Source: Micrococcales bacterium (GTDB lineage Bacteria > Actinomycetota > Actinomycetes > Actinomycetales > CAWJMD01). Taken from it: a stretch of 48,956 nt of DNA. The position numbers and the translations under genes were made by a program. Of this stretch, positions 35,408 through 44,419 are shown one piece after another (position 1 is the first letter of the stretch; every line of letters begins with the position of its first letter). The notes beneath the pieces are model-generated. The model was not told the DNA's origin. It did not search any database and saw only the letters and a program-made list of their open reading frames with translations. Location of the stretch: assembly GCA_002748415.1 (NCBI GenBank), contig PDSI01000105.1, positions 1 to 48,956 on the forward strand. Direction: 5' to 3'.

Positions 35408-35962
35408 ATGACAGGGGCGCTGCGTAAGACCATGGTGTACTTCGGTCTGGCAGAAGAGGACGACGAGTTCGCCGATCCCTACCGGGACACCCCCGTGTCC
35501 GAGGAGAACACCGGCGCGCCGGCCGCGCGTGACCATAACCGTGCTGTCGCGGCCGCCGATGCCCCGGACGGCCGTGCCGACAAGGAGCCCACGGCCAAGG
35601 AACGATCGGCGGTAACCACCATGCGGCGAGAACGTCCGGCACCGACGTTGGTCCGCGACCAGCCTGCCGGGGAGATCTCCCGCATCGTGACGATCCATCC
35701 GCGCACCTACAACGATGCCAAGACCATCGGCGAGGCCTACCGGGACGGGGTTCCGGTCATCATGAACCTGTCCGACATGAGCGAGGCCGACGCCAAGCGG
35801 CTGGTGGACTTCTCGGCTGGACTGGTGTTCGGCCTGCGCGGTTCCATCGAACGGGTGACCGGCAAGGTCTTCCTGCTCAGCCCCAGCAACGTCGAAGTTG
35901 CTGAACAGGGGAGCACCAGCGCCGCTAATTCGCCACAATCGGGCTTCTTCAATCAGAGTTGA
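35408..35962 (+). CDS. sepF: Cell division protein SepF
   Basis: SepF anchors the Z-ring to the membrane in actinobacteria by binding the FtsZ C-terminal peptide. The 184-residue protein starts with [18 protein letters not shown], has an acidic and disordered linker, and ends with the conserved SepF domain ([44 protein letters not shown] then [22 protein letters not shown]). AAGGAG seven bases upstream supports the ATG at 35408. A 61-base gap separates it from yggS, and yggT starts four bases after its stop. Confidence 0.96.
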   Translation: MTGALRKTMVYFGLAEEDDEFADPYRDTPVSEENTGAPAARDHNRAVAAADAPDGRADKEPTAKERSAVTTMRRERPAPTLVRDQPAGEISRIVTIHPRTYNDAKTIGEAYRDGVPVIMNLSDMSEADAKRLVDFSAGLVFGLRGSIERVTGKVFLLSPSNVEVAEQGSTSAANSPQSGFFNQS

Positions 35963-35965
35963 CCC

Positions 35966-36262
35966 GTGAACATTCTGTGGACGCTTCTGTACTGGATCAC
36001 CTTCCTGTTCTTCTTGCTGATGCTTGGCCGGCTCGTGCTCAGCCTGGTGCAGAGCTTCTCACCACGGTGGAGCCCGCAGGGGCCGGTGTTGGTGCTGGCC
36101 GAATTCATCTACTCGCTGACCGATCCGCCACTGAAGGCCGTTGGGCGATTTGTCCCACCATTACGGATCGGTAACATCGCTCTGGACCTCGCCTTCCTAA
36201 TTGTGATCCTTGTCACGAGTACGTTGATGCAGATCTTCCGTGGGCTGGCCGAGGGCGGGTAG
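35966..36262 (+). CDS. YggT-family membrane protein
   Basis: This small 98-residue protein has two membrane segments (LLYWITFLFFLLMLGRLVLSLV and IALDLAFLIVILVTSTLMQIF). LTDPPLKAVGRFVPPLRIGNIALD between them is the YggT motif. The family lies next to sepF in most actinobacteria and is linked to division or osmotic stress by context. The GTG start at 35966 lies four bases after the sepF stop. A 217-base non-coding gap follows before wag31. Confidence 0.93.
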   Translation: MNILWTLLYWITFLFFLLMLGRLVLSLVQSFSPRWSPQGPVLVLAEFIYSLTDPPLKAVGRFVPPLRIGNIALDLAFLIVILVTSTLMQIFRGLAEGG

Positions 36263-36479
36263 TCGCAACCCACTGTGAGTGCCTGGTTGCGCACCGCCGA
36301 CAATGAGGTCCATGCCCGGGTGGCGAAACAAGGAATCTCTGCCGCTGAAAGCGTGACGAGGCGCCAAGTGGGATACGGTGGCGTCGAATATCCACGACTC
36401 TGGTAGGACCGCAGCCGCGTCGCCTCATCCCGTTGGCGGATCTGCGGAATGACCAGACGAGCAACCGAGGTGACACCCG

Positions 36480-37211
36480 ATGCCATTGACGCCGGACGAA
36501 GTCAACGCGCGGACGTTCCAGCCCACCAAGTTCCGGGAGGGCTACGATCAGGCCGAGGTCGATGACTTCCTCGATGAGGTGGTCGTCGAACTCCGCCGTC
36601 TCAACGCTGAGAACGACGAGCTGCGCGAGAAACTGTCCATCTGCGAGAAGCGGGCCGCCGAACTGAGCCGGGCCAGCTCTTCCAGCGCCCCCAAGCAGAC
36701 CGACCGTGCCTCCGTGGCCGAGCTTCGTCCGGCCGCCGAGCCGGTGGCCGCCCCGGCACCGGCTCCCGCTCCGACGCCCACTCCCTCCCCGGTCCCCACG
36801 CCCGCTCCCACTCCGGCTGCGGCGAAGGTCGCCGATACTGCCGTCGGCACGGCTCCAGCCTCCGGTACGAGCGGGGTCCAGGAAGCGGCCGGGATGCTGG
36901 CCCTGGCCCAACGGCTGCACGACGAGCATGTGCGGACCGGTGAGCGTGAGCGCGACCGGCTTGTCGGTGAGGCCAAGGCTCATTCCGACCGGCTCGTCGG
37001 CGAGGCCGAGAAGAAGAAGAACGAGACCCTCAGCGCACTTGAGCGTGAGCGCACCGGCCTGGAGCGCCGCATCGATCAGCTACGGGAGTTCGAGCGCGAC
37101 TACCGCAGCAACCTCAAGTCCTACCTGGAATCGCAGATGCAAGAGTTGGACGCCCAGCAGAGCCTGCTGCCGGGACGGCCCCCACACGAGGCGGCCGCAG
37201 CGCACGCCTGA
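36480..37211 (+). CDS. wag31: DivIVA-family polar growth protein Wag31
   Basis: Wag31 forms coiled-coil scaffolds at cell poles and septa and directs polar peptidoglycan synthesis in actinobacteria. The 243-residue protein begins with the DivIVA domain PLTPDEVNARTFQPTKFREGYDQAEVDDFLDEV, with a coiled coil to about residue 60. A Pro/Ala/Thr-rich linker of about 30 residues (PAPAPAPTPTPSPVPTPAPT) follows. A second coiled coil covers about 140-235 ([33 protein letters not shown]). The ATG at 36480 has GAGGTG upstream. The 217-base gap upstream suggests its own promoter. Confidence 0.96.
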   Translation: MPLTPDEVNARTFQPTKFREGYDQAEVDDFLDEVVVELRRLNAENDELREKLSICEKRAAELSRASSSSAPKQTDRASVAELRPAAEPVAAPAPAPAPTPTPSPVPTPAPTPAAAKVADTAVGTAPASGTSGVQEAAGMLALAQRLHDEHVRTGERERDRLVGEAKAHSDRLVGEAEKKKNETLSALERERTGLERRIDQLREFERDYRSNLKSYLESQMQELDAQQSLLPGRPPHEAAAAHA

Positions 37212-37237
37212 TTCGGGCTGCACGGTTCCCACCCGAA

Positions 37238-37273
37238 GGCCCCGTCCGTAGGATTCGTTCTGCCGGCGGGGCC
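37238..37273 (+). terminator. Possible terminator after wag31
   Basis: GGCCCCG at 37238-37244 pairs with CGGGGCC at 37267-37273 around a 22-base loop, 27 bases after the wag31 stop. No T-run follows. It sits between wag31 and the predicted promoter of the next gene, which fits the end of the dcw transcript. Confidence 0.35.
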
Positions 37274-37280
37274 CGTCGGG

Positions 37281-37310
37281 TTGGCCAACTGGGTCTGTCC
37301 GGCCTATCCT
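37281..37310 (+). promoter_or_regulatory. Predicted promoter of the DksA/TraR-type gene
   Basis: TTGGCC at 37281-37286 and TATCCT at 37305-37310 are 18 bases apart. Transcription would begin about 30 bases before the ATG at 37347, leaving room for the GGGAGGG ribosome binding site. Confidence 0.45.
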
Positions 37311-37346
37311 CTCGCCCACAGGTACCCAGTCCGAGGGAGGGTCGCG

Positions 37347-38144
37347 ATGACGTCGAAGCGTGCTGCGTCCACCTCGTCGTCGGCGAAGGTGCCCGCCTGC
37401 CGCAAAGGCACGAAGTCTGCGGCCAAGAAAGGCGCGGCCGAGGAGTCCGTTGCGGCTACGACCGCGGGTCGGAAAGCAGCAGGCAAGCAAGCCGCGGGCA
37501 AGAAGAAGGAAGCCGCGGGTAAGAAGGCTGCGGGCAAGGAAACCCAGGCATCCCGTGCCGTGTCCGCCGAGGGCAGCGCCGCCCCAGGCGTAAAGGCGAG
37601 CAAATCAGCCAAGAAGCCCGCTGCGAAACGGGCGCGAAAGCCCCTCTCGACCGGGTCGGGGTCGAAAGCGAGCACACCGACAGTGGCCAAGAGCTCCCCC
37701 AAGAGCCCGGCGGCGAAGCGGACCACGGCATCAGGGACCACGTCGGCGGCCGAAGCCACGCCGAACCGCGCTGCCGAGGACCCGTGGACCGACGCGGAGC
37801 TGGCCGGCATCCGTCAGCAACTGGCTGCGGATATCGAGGCTCTCAACGCCGAGATCACCCAGGCCGCAGAGCATCTTGATCAGCTCGAGGTGGGTCCGGC
37901 GGGTACCTCGGGTGACGACCCGGTCGACAGCGGTGCCCGCGCCTACGACCGGGAGAACGAACTCAGCCTGGTCCGCAACGCCAGGCAGATGATCCAGCAG
38001 TGTGAGGAAGCCGTGGCCCGCCTGGACGACGGCAGCTACGGCACCTGCGCCTCATGCGGAGAGCCGATTCCCAAGCTGCGATTGCAGGCGTTTCCGCGTG
38101 CCAGCTTGTGCATTGCTTGCAAACAACGTTCCGAACGGCACTGA
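37347..38144 (+). CDS. DksA/TraR zinc-finger protein with histone-H1-like N-terminal tail
   Basis: The C-terminal 120 residues form a DksA/TraR-type domain: a coiled-coil (ELAGIRQQLAADIEALNAEITQAAEHLDQL and ENELSLVRNARQMIQQCEEAVARLDDGSYG) and a four-cysteine zinc finger with C234, C237, C255 and C258. The first 145 residues are rich in Lys and Ala (KKKEAAGKKAAGKET, SAKKPAAKRARKP), like eukaryotic histone H1 or mycobacterial HupB tails, and probably bind nucleic acid. Family members act on RNA polymerase, but the DksA acidic tip residues are not obviously present. ATG 37347 follows GGGAGGG. It lies directly upstream of lspA (9-base gap), a common actinobacterial arrangement. Confidence 0.88.
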   Translation: MTSKRAASTSSSAKVPACRKGTKSAAKKGAAEESVAATTAGRKAAGKQAAGKKKEAAGKKAAGKETQASRAVSAEGSAAPGVKASKSAKKPAAKRARKPLSTGSGSKASTPTVAKSSPKSPAAKRTTASGTTSAAEATPNRAAEDPWTDAELAGIRQQLAADIEALNAEITQAAEHLDQLEVGPAGTSGDDPVDSGARAYDRENELSLVRNARQMIQQCEEAVARLDDGSYGTCASCGEPIPKLRLQAFPRASLCIACKQRSERH

Positions 38145-38153
38145 TCCGACGAC

Positions 38154-38666
38154 GTGAGCACCCAACACCCTGACCGGCCTGGCCTGGCTGCTGTGCTCGG
38201 TATCGCCGTCGTGGTGGTGGTGGCCGACCAGCTCAGTAAGGCGTGGGCGTTGTCGGCATTGGCCAGCGGGCATGTGGTGCCGTTGTTGTCCCGGTTCCTG
38301 CAGCTGCGGCTGGTGCACAATCCCGGGGCGGCGTTTTCGCTCGGCGAGCGGTTGACCTGGGTGATCACCACGGCCGCGGTTGTGGTGTGCATCGCGTTGC
38401 TGGTGCTGGCCCGGCGGGGCTTGTCCGGGTGGTGGTGGGCGGTCACCATCGGGTGCCTGCTCGGCGGCGCGGTCGGCAACCTCATCGACCGCCTGATCCG
38501 CCCGCCCGCGATCGGGCGCGGGCACGTGGTGGACTTCATCGACTACAACGGATTCTTCGTCGGCAACATCGCCGACATCGCGATCGTGGGGGCGGCGGCC
38601 GTCCTCATCGTGTTGTCACAGCGCGATGTGCCGATGCACCCACCAGCGCCCGCGCAGGAAGGGTAG
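38154..38666 (+). CDS. lspA: Lipoprotein signal peptidase (SPase II)
   Basis: LspA removes signal peptides from prolipoproteins in the membrane. The 170-residue protein has four membrane helices. The catalytic aspartates are in GGAVGNLIDRL and VGNIADIAIV, and VHNPGAAFSLG, VADQLSKAW and GHVVDFID are other family motifs. The GTG start at 38154 gives a normal N-terminus. It is followed three bases later by the rluD-type gene, as in mycobacteria. Confidence 0.97.
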   Translation: MSTQHPDRPGLAAVLGIAVVVVVADQLSKAWALSALASGHVVPLLSRFLQLRLVHNPGAAFSLGERLTWVITTAAVVVCIALLVLARRGLSGWWWAVTIGCLLGGAVGNLIDRLIRPPAIGRGHVVDFIDYNGFFVGNIADIAIVGAAAVLIVLSQRDVPMHPPAPAQEG

Positions 38667-38669
38667 CGG

Positions 38670-39596
38670 GTGAGCGAGCGATTGCTGCCAGTGCCCGGCG
38701 GGCTGTCCGGTGAACGGGTCGACACCGGGCTGTCCCGGTTGCTCGGGCTGTCCCGTACCGCGGTAGCGGAGCTGGCGGCCGACGGCAGCATCAGCATGGA
38801 CGGCCGCGTTGTCGGCAAGTCCGACCGGCTCGTCGGCGAGGCCATGCTGCAGATCACGATGCCGGACCGGCCGCAGGCCAGCCCGCGGAGCGCCGAGCCG
38901 GTGCCGGGGTTAGGGGTGGTGTATGAGGATGCCGATGTCGTCGTCGTCGACAAACCGGTCGGGGTGGCCGCTCACCCGAGCCCCGGGTGGTCCGGTCCTA
39001 CGGTGACCGGTGGGCTGGCCGCGGCTGGTGTGCAGGTGGCCACCTCCGGGGCGGCGGAGCGGCAGGGCATCGTGCACCGGCTGGACGTGGGCACCTCCGG
39101 CCTGATGATCGTGGCCAAGTCGGAGGTCGCCTATTCGGTGCTGAAGCAGGCGTTCCGGGACCGGACGGTCCGCAAGGTGTATCACGCGCTGGTCCAAGGC
39201 CTGCCCGACCCGGTGCGCGGCACCGTCGACGCGCCTATCGGCCGGCACCCGTCAGGGGACGGGCGGTGGGCGGTGACATCCGCCGGGAAACACTCGGTCA
39301 CCCACTACGAGGTGCTGGAGGCATTCCGCGGCGCGTCGCTGTGCGAGGTGACGCTGGAGACCGGGCGCACCCATCAGATCCGGGTGCATTTCTCCGCCTT
39401 GCATCATCCGTGTGCCGGCGACCTCAGCTACGGCGCCGACCCGGCCCTGGCCACGAGGCTGGGGCTGGCCCGGCAGTGGCTGCACGCCCGCGAACTTGGC
39501 CTGGCGCACCCGACCAGTGGGGAACCGATGGTGTGGCGCAGCGAGTACCCGCAGGATCTGGCGCGGGCGCTGCGGCGGGTACAGCAGACGGCGTAG
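38670..39596 (+). CDS. rluD: RluD-family 23S rRNA pseudouridine synthase
   Basis: This enzyme converts specific uridines in large-subunit rRNA to pseudouridine. The 308-residue protein begins with an S4-type RNA-binding domain ([28 protein letters not shown]). The catalytic Asp is in [18 protein letters not shown], and [29 protein letters not shown] and [22 protein letters not shown] are family motifs. The GTG start at 38670 follows lspA by three bases, so the two are cotranscribed. The exact rRNA target cannot be told from the sequence. Confidence 0.95.
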   Translation: MSERLLPVPGGLSGERVDTGLSRLLGLSRTAVAELAADGSISMDGRVVGKSDRLVGEAMLQITMPDRPQASPRSAEPVPGLGVVYEDADVVVVDKPVGVAAHPSPGWSGPTVTGGLAAAGVQVATSGAAERQGIVHRLDVGTSGLMIVAKSEVAYSVLKQAFRDRTVRKVYHALVQGLPDPVRGTVDAPIGRHPSGDGRWAVTSAGKHSVTHYEVLEAFRGASLCEVTLETGRTHQIRVHFSALHHPCAGDLSYGADPALATRLGLARQWLHARELGLAHPTSGEPMVWRSEYPQDLARALRRVQQTA

Positions 39597-40071
39597 CGGT
39601 CTTGGCCAGGGCCGGTGTGTGCCAGAACGCCCACAAAGGTGCTCAGGGCGTGTCTGCCAATGATCTCAGGGGGTGCCTGCCAGTGTTCTTGACAAGGGCG
39701 AGATGACGCTGCGTCAGTACTCTCCCGCCTCATCCGTCGCACCGGCAATATGGGGACGCTTTTGGTACCTCATAGGTCCAAAAAGCGTCCCTATCTTTCG
39801 TCGCGGTACTCAAACCACCGGCGAACCTGACCCACAGTAACGGTGTGCGGTGAGATCGCCCCGTCAACCGGGCTGAAAGGGCAGTGTGGGCGATCCGCGC
39901 AGCGACCTGTGGGCAACCAGGAGCGGTGGCGAGCCGGCAACGGGCAGCGAGGGGCAGCACCCAACGGGTGGGCGGCCGACCATGCGGCAGCAGGTCCGGT
40001 TTGTCAGTGGTCGTACGGCGGTGCCGGGCCATCTGAGGCCACCCAGGACTGTCCTCGGGTTCGCTGAGTGC
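39597..40071. other. Non-coding region with an inverted palindromic element
   Basis: This is 475 bases between rluD and the convergent reductase gene. It contains copy B of the palindromic repeat at 39747-39797. From about 39840 to 40070 the sequence is open in one plus frame for about 74 codons, but it has no ribosome binding site and no protein pattern, so I do not call a gene. Confidence 0.55.
39747..39797 (-). repeat. Palindromic repeat element, copy B (inverted)
   Basis: Read on the minus strand, this copy matches copy A (1664-1714) over almost its whole length, including the loop segment GGACCTATGAGGT. Arms differ from each other at a few positions (for example ATATGGGGACGC against the complement of GCGTCCCTATCTT), so the palindrome is slightly decayed. 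The opposite orientation of the two copies is fixed by their asymmetric loops. Confidence 0.8.
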
Positions 40072-40896
40072 CTATTCGGGGACGTCGCCCGCCACGGAGG
40101 CGTTCCAGTCCTTCTTGATCTGCCGCCACTGCTCATCGGTCATGGTGCGCCGCCAGTACCCGGACACCGACAGGTCGGCCTTGGGTAGGCCGCGTTCGGC
40201 CAGCAGGTGGCGGCGGACCTCGCGGATCTCGCCCGCCTCACCGTGGACGAAGGCATGGACCCGGCCTGGTGGCCAGTCGAGGTCTCGGACGGCCTCGACC
40301 AGTAGACGTGCGTCGCTGGGGTCGCCGCGCCGGTGCAGCCAGCGTATGTCGGTGGGCGCGGGGGACGGCAGCGGCAGTTCATGCTCGGCGGAGTCGCACA
40401 CAGCGATGACGACGCTGTGGCTGTGTGCGGGGACGGCTTCCAAGGCGGCCGCAGTGGCCGGTAGCGCGGACTCGTCCGCGACGAACAGGTGCCAGTCGGC
40501 GCTCGGATCGGGCCGGTAGGCACCGTTGGCGCCGGTGATCATCACCCGGTCGCCCGGTCGTGCCGTCACCGCCCACGGGCCGGCTACCCCCTGATCGCCG
40601 TGCACGACGACGTCCACGGTCAGCTCGTGCCGTTGCCCGTCCCAGCGACGCACCGTGTAATGCCGATGGTGCGGCCACCGCTGTTGCGGGTGCAACGCTC
40701 GTACCTGTTCGACATCGAACGGGGCCTGATAGGGGGCGCCGGCCGGTGGTAGCCAGAACACGAAGTAGGCATCGGTCACCTCGGGGGTGCTCCAGCCGGC
40801 CATGCCCTCGCCGCCGAGGACCAGCCGCACCATGGCCGAGGTCAGGTTCTCGCGGTGCAGAACCGTCGCGCAGGACAACTGTTTGTGCGGCGGCAT
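40072..40896 (-). CDS. Siderophore-interacting FAD/NAD(P)H reductase (SIP family)
   Basis: Proteins of this family release iron from ferric siderophores by reduction in the cytoplasm. The 274-residue product has an FAD-binding barrel with the motif HHRHYTVRRWD, then VVHGDQGVAGPWAVTARPGDRVMITGANGAY. The NAD(P)H domain includes WHLFVADESALPATAAALEAVP, and the C-terminus has FVHGEAGEIREVRRHLLAERGLPKADLSVSGYWRRTMTDEQWR, the hallmark SIP ending. The ATG at 40896 was preferred over GTG 40902 because AAAGGA lies six bases before it. No clear IdeR/DtxR iron box was found upstream. No siderophore gene is adjacent. Confidence 0.93.
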   Translation of the reverse strand: MPPHKQLSCATVLHRENLTSAMVRLVLGGEGMAGWSTPEVTDAYFVFWLPPAGAPYQAPFDVEQVRALHPQQRWPHHRHYTVRRWDGQRHELTVDVVVHGDQGVAGPWAVTARPGDRVMITGANGAYRPDPSADWHLFVADESALPATAAALEAVPAHSHSVVIAVCDSAEHELPLPSPAPTDIRWLHRRGDPSDARLLVEAVRDLDWPPGRVHAFVHGEAGEIREVRRHLLAERGLPKADLSVSGYWRRTMTDEQWRQIKKDWNASVAGDVPE

Positions 40897-41094
40897 TCGC
40901 ACTCCTTTCCGGCTCGCGGACCGTGCAACCGATCACGGCCCCGCGAGGAATTCGCCGAGTCTGACTCGCCGACTCTGATCGATCAAGTCTGAGGCGCCAA
41001 GCCTAGTCCAGTGGTGCAGTGCTCAAGGCGGCCGGCGCTCTGCGTGGGGATCCCGTGGTGGTTCGGGCCGCCGGCATCGTCGGCACGAGTGCGC

Positions 41095-42951
41095 TCAGAT
41101 GGCCGGCATCTGGTTCACGCGCCGGTGGGCCGGGTCCAGCCGGGTGGTCCAACCGAGAGCGTCCAGGTGTTCCAGCAGCGGGACAACAACGCGCCGGTTG
41201 CTGTTCAGTCTCTGCCGGGCCTGGCTGACGGTGAACGGTTGCGGGAGTCCGGCGAGTCCGGCTATCGCCCGCGCGGGGGAGTCCGGTGCCAGCACCACCG
41301 GGCCTGGCAGGAGCAGGATTCGCCCCACTGACTCGGCTGCGGCCAGGTGCTTGGCGGTCAGTCCGGCCTCCTTCAGCCTGGTCAGAGTCGGTGCTGCGCA
41401 TGGGTCTTCGGCCAGCTCCGCCAGGATGCCCGCCAGGTGTTCGCCGGGCTCGCCCAGGTCCGGCTCGCTGTCGGTGGCCCGTAGCCGGCCGCGTGCATGG
41501 CTCAGGCCGAGTTGTTCAGCCAGCAGAATCGTCGCCTGCCGGGTGGGGATTCCGGCGGCGGATTGAGCCGTGTCAACCGGCAACGCAGGGTCGAGGGGAT
41601 CCGATTGCCGGCGTGCGGCCAGTGCTGCGGTGATCGCCGCTCGCCATTGATCCAGCACCAGGGTGCGCACGAAGTGCCGGTCCAGCACCTCGATAGCGTT
41701 GCGGGTCAAGGACTGTGCGGATGCCCGGTCCGGGTCGTAGCCGAGTGTGGCGGCGTCCTGGAACGACAGGACGCCGCGCCGGAGGACCTCGTCCATCAGG
41801 GTGGTCGAGCCCGCTTGGGCGTTCAATTGAGCTGCTCGCGCCGCCGGTTGCCCGCGGCGGGTGAACTCCGGTGGCGCGGCGTCGAGCACTTCGACCGCCC
41901 ACAGCGGTGCCGGTTCTCGGTCGTTCACGCGGCCGCCCGGGTCCCGCAGAATCGCTCTGTCGGCGGCGGCCACCGGTAGTGGCCAGGTCAACCGGAGCCG
42001 GGCGAGTCCGGCGCTCAACAGCCGGACGTGAACCGGCACCGCGGCGGTGCCCAGATGCAGAGTTGCCTGGGCCGGTGGGCTCGCCGCAGTGGGCCGGGTC
42101 GCGCCGGTGTGTGTGTCGACCAGCCGTAGTCGTACGTCGAGCACGTCGCTGAGCCGCCACTGGCCGGGCCGGATCAGTGCGTCACCTCGGCGTACCTGGT
42201 CCAGCGCCACCCCCCGCAGGTTGACCGCCACCCGCGCCGGTGCCGTGACAGTCTCGGCGGGCTTGCCGAGCCGGTGCAGTGCACGTACCGGAACCTGCTC
42301 CAGCAGAGCTGTTCTGCCGGCCAGGTTCACGATTTCGCCGCTGCGCAGTTCGCCTGCGGCCAAGGTACCGGTGAGTACGGTGCCCGCCCCGGTGAGGGTG
42401 AACGCCCGGTCCCCCCACAGCCTCAGCCGGGTGTCCGTGCCGGCCGGTGCCGGCATGGCGCGGCACAGTTGCACCAGGTGGGTACGCAGCCGGTCCATCC
42501 CGGCACCGGTCACCGCCGAAACCGCACACGATCCGATGCGCTGCAAGCGTGTTCCGGCTAGATGCTCGCGGGCCTGGGCAAGCGCGGGTTCCGGGTCGGC
42601 CAGGTCGGAGCGAGTGACCACCAACAGCCCGTTGCCGATGCCGAGCGCGTCGACGGCGGCCAGGTGTTCGCCGGACTGGGCCTGCCAGCCCTCGTCGGCG
42701 GCCACGACGAACAGCACCGCGGCGGCCGGCCCGAGCCCGGCCAGAGTGGTACCGATGAACCGCCGGTGCCCGGGTACATCCACAAACGCGACGTCGCCTG
42801 CCCCAGGCAAGGTGGTCCACACGAACCCCAGCCCGATGCTCAGCCCGCGGTCCTTCTCCTGCTGCCACCGGTCCGGCTGCATCCCGGTCAAGCACTCGAC
42901 CAGTGTCGACTTGCCGTGGTCCACGTGCCCGGCGGTGGCGATCACCTGCAT
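41095..42951 (-). CDS. selB: Selenocysteine-specific elongation factor SelB
   Basis: SelB is the GTPase that brings selenocysteyl-tRNA to UGA codons marked by a SECIS hairpin. The 618-residue protein starts MQVIATAGHVDHGKSTLVECLTG (G1 loop, residues 8-15). DRGLSIGLGFVW is the switch I region, FVDVPGHRRF is G3 and VVTRSDLAD is G4. Beta-barrel domains follow, with about 220 C-terminal residues forming winged helices that bind mRNA. The frame is open upstream, but ATG 42951 gives the family start and overlaps the selA stop by 10 bases. A selenoprotein gene is not visible in this window. Confidence 0.96.
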   Translation of the reverse strand: MQVIATAGHVDHGKSTLVECLTGMQPDRWQQEKDRGLSIGLGFVWTTLPGAGDVAFVDVPGHRRFIGTTLAGLGPAAAVLFVVAADEGWQAQSGEHLAAVDALGIGNGLLVVTRSDLADPEPALAQAREHLAGTRLQRIGSCAVSAVTGAGMDRLRTHLVQLCRAMPAPAGTDTRLRLWGDRAFTLTGAGTVLTGTLAAGELRSGEIVNLAGRTALLEQVPVRALHRLGKPAETVTAPARVAVNLRGVALDQVRRGDALIRPGQWRLSDVLDVRLRLVDTHTGATRPTAASPPAQATLHLGTAAVPVHVRLLSAGLARLRLTWPLPVAAADRAILRDPGGRVNDREPAPLWAVEVLDAAPPEFTRRGQPAARAAQLNAQAGSTTLMDEVLRRGVLSFQDAATLGYDPDRASAQSLTRNAIEVLDRHFVRTLVLDQWRAAITAALAARRQSDPLDPALPVDTAQSAAGIPTRQATILLAEQLGLSHARGRLRATDSEPDLGEPGEHLAGILAELAEDPCAAPTLTRLKEAGLTAKHLAAAESVGRILLLPGPVVLAPDSPARAIAGLAGLPQPFTVSQARQRLNSNRRVVVPLLEHLDALGWTTRLDPAHRRVNQMPAI

Positions 42952-44282
42952 CTGGGACCCGGCCGATCCGTTTCGGCGGCAAGCAGTTTCGCGACCCGCG
43001 CGACCACGGCGGCATCGGCGTGATGCGGGATGCAGCGCAGGTCCAGCAGGCACCGGCCGGCATCGGTGCGGGTCAGGATCGCCGGTGACCCGGTCCGTAG
43101 CGGACGGGCCAGTTCCGCCGGTAACGCCAGGGCCCAGCCCGGCAGCGGGTGGCACGGTGCACCGCCGCCGCCGACCCGCCCGACGGCCGGCAGCACCGCC
43201 GCTTCGTCGAGCCCGAGCGTGCGCGCCATCGTCACGGTGCGCTCCCGTAACTGGTCCGGGTCGGTACGCAACGCCGCGACGACCGGTGGGGCCGGGCCAC
43301 GCACGGTGGCTTCCACGGCGGCCAGGGTCAGTTTGTCCACCCGCAGCGCCCTGGCCAGCGGGTGCCGGCGCAGCCGTCGCACCACGTCGGCCTTTCCGAG
43401 CAGGATGCCGGCCTGTGGGCCACCCAGCAGCTTGTCGCCGCTGGCGGTCACCAGGTGCGCTCCGCCGGCCAGCGTGCTGGCCGCGTCAGGTTCGTCCGGC
43501 AGCATCGGCTCCGGGTGCAGCAGGCCGCTGCCGATGTCGCTGATCAGTGGCAAACCCTCCGGCAGTGACGCGGCGAGCTCGGCCACGTCCACCCGGCCGG
43601 TGAACCCGTCGGTGACGAAGTTGCTGGGGTGCACTTTCAGCACTGCGGCGGTGTCCGGGGTGATCGCGGTCAGGTAGTCGCCCAGATTGGTGCGGTTGGT
43701 GGTGCCCACCTCGCGCAGCCGCGCCCCGGTGGAGGTGATGAGGTCGGGCAGCCGGAACCCGTCGCCGATCTCGACCAGCTCGCCGCGGCTGACGATGATC
43801 TGGCGGCCGGCCGCCAGCGCGGTACAGGCCAGCACCAGCGCCGCCGCCCCGTTGTTGACCACGAGTGCGTCCTGGGCGTGCGGAACCGCTTGCCGCAGCG
43901 CCTCGATCGCGCCGCGGCCCCTGAGCGCCCGCTGTCCGGTGTCCAGGTCGAACTCCACGTCGACGTAACCGGTGGCCGCCCCCACTGCCCGCCAGGCTGC
44001 CCGGCTCAGCGGGGCCCGGCCGATGTTGGTGTGCACGATGACCCCGGTGCCGTTCAGCACCGGGGTGAGACTGCTGCCGGAGCGCTCCACCAACCGGTTC
44101 ACCGTGGCCAGCGCGACCTGGCGGACCTGGTCCGGGCCGATGCGCCCGGCGCGGGCGTCACGCGCCGCGTCGACGATGATCCGTTTGACCTGTGCGGTGC
44201 CCAAGGTGGCCACGCCGGTGCCGAAATCGGCGTCGTTCAGCAGTGCGTCGGTGCGCGGGATGGCACGCCGCGGGTCGGTCAT
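42942..44282 (-). CDS. selA: L-seryl-tRNA(Sec) selenium transferase SelA
   Basis: SelA converts seryl-tRNA(Sec) to selenocysteyl-tRNA(Sec) using selenophosphate and PLP. The 446-residue protein contains VLNGTGVIVHTNIGRAPLS, NNGAAALVLACTALAAGR, SRGELVEIGDGFRLPD, REVGTTNRT and VTASGDKLLGGPQAG, with K284 as the PLP lysine. The ATG at 44282 (MTDPRRAIPRTD) is used; the frame runs further upstream into the tRNA-Sec gene, which cannot be coding. The selA start is 38 bases after the tRNA 3' end, so the tRNA, selA and selB may share a transcript. Confidence 0.96.
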   Translation of the reverse strand: MTDPRRAIPRTDALLNDADFGTGVATLGTAQVKRIIVDAARDARAGRIGPDQVRQVALATVNRLVERSGSSLTPVLNGTGVIVHTNIGRAPLSRAAWRAVGAATGYVDVEFDLDTGQRALRGRGAIEALRQAVPHAQDALVVNNGAAALVLACTALAAGRQIIVSRGELVEIGDGFRLPDLITSTGARLREVGTTNRTNLGDYLTAITPDTAAVLKVHPSNFVTDGFTGRVDVAELAASLPEGLPLISDIGSGLLHPEPMLPDEPDAASTLAGGAHLVTASGDKLLGGPQAGILLGKADVVRRLRRHPLARALRVDKLTLAAVEATVRGPAPPVVAALRTDPDQLRERTVTMARTLGLDEAAVLPAVGRVGGGGAPCHPLPGWALALPAELARPLRTGSPAILTRTDAGRCLLDLRCIPHHADAAVVARVAKLLAAETDRPGPRCR

Positions 44283-44320
44283 GTTCTCGTCCCAGGCATG
44301 GTCTCCTCCCCGGTGGGTGG

Positions 44321-44413
44321 CGGAGGTGGACGGGAATCGAACCCGCCTGCGACGGGTGCCGCCGCACGCCGGTGTTGAAGACCGGGAGGACCACCAGGTA
44401 CCCACACACCTCC
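44321..44413 (-). tRNA. selC: tRNA-Sec (anticodon TCA)
   Basis: Read on the minus strand, the 93-base gene starts GGAGGTGTGTGG and ends CCACCTCCG. Acceptor arms pair over at least seven positions. The anticodon stem CCGGT-CTTCAAC-ACCGG holds TCA, the selenocysteine anticodon. A long variable arm (CGTGCGGCGGCACCCGTCGCA region) and the T arm GCGGGTTCGATTCCCGT follow. Length and anticodon both fit tRNA-Sec rather than a serine or suppressor tRNA. On the plus strand 30 bases separate its 5' end from the selD start. TACGCT on the minus strand at 44426-44421 is a suitable -10. Confidence 0.96.
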
Positions 44414-44419
44414 GTGGCC

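Noticed and set aside
39843..40067. 74-codon plus-strand ORF
   Set aside because: No ribosome binding site, no family likeness, and an irregular composition.
40990..41015. Possible IdeR/DtxR iron box near the siderophore-interacting protein gene
   Set aside because: Only about half of the 19 consensus positions match and it is about 100 bases from the start codon.
42047..43543. 498-codon plus-strand frame across selB and selA
   Set aside because: Antisense shadow; selB and selA on the minus strand have clear motifs.
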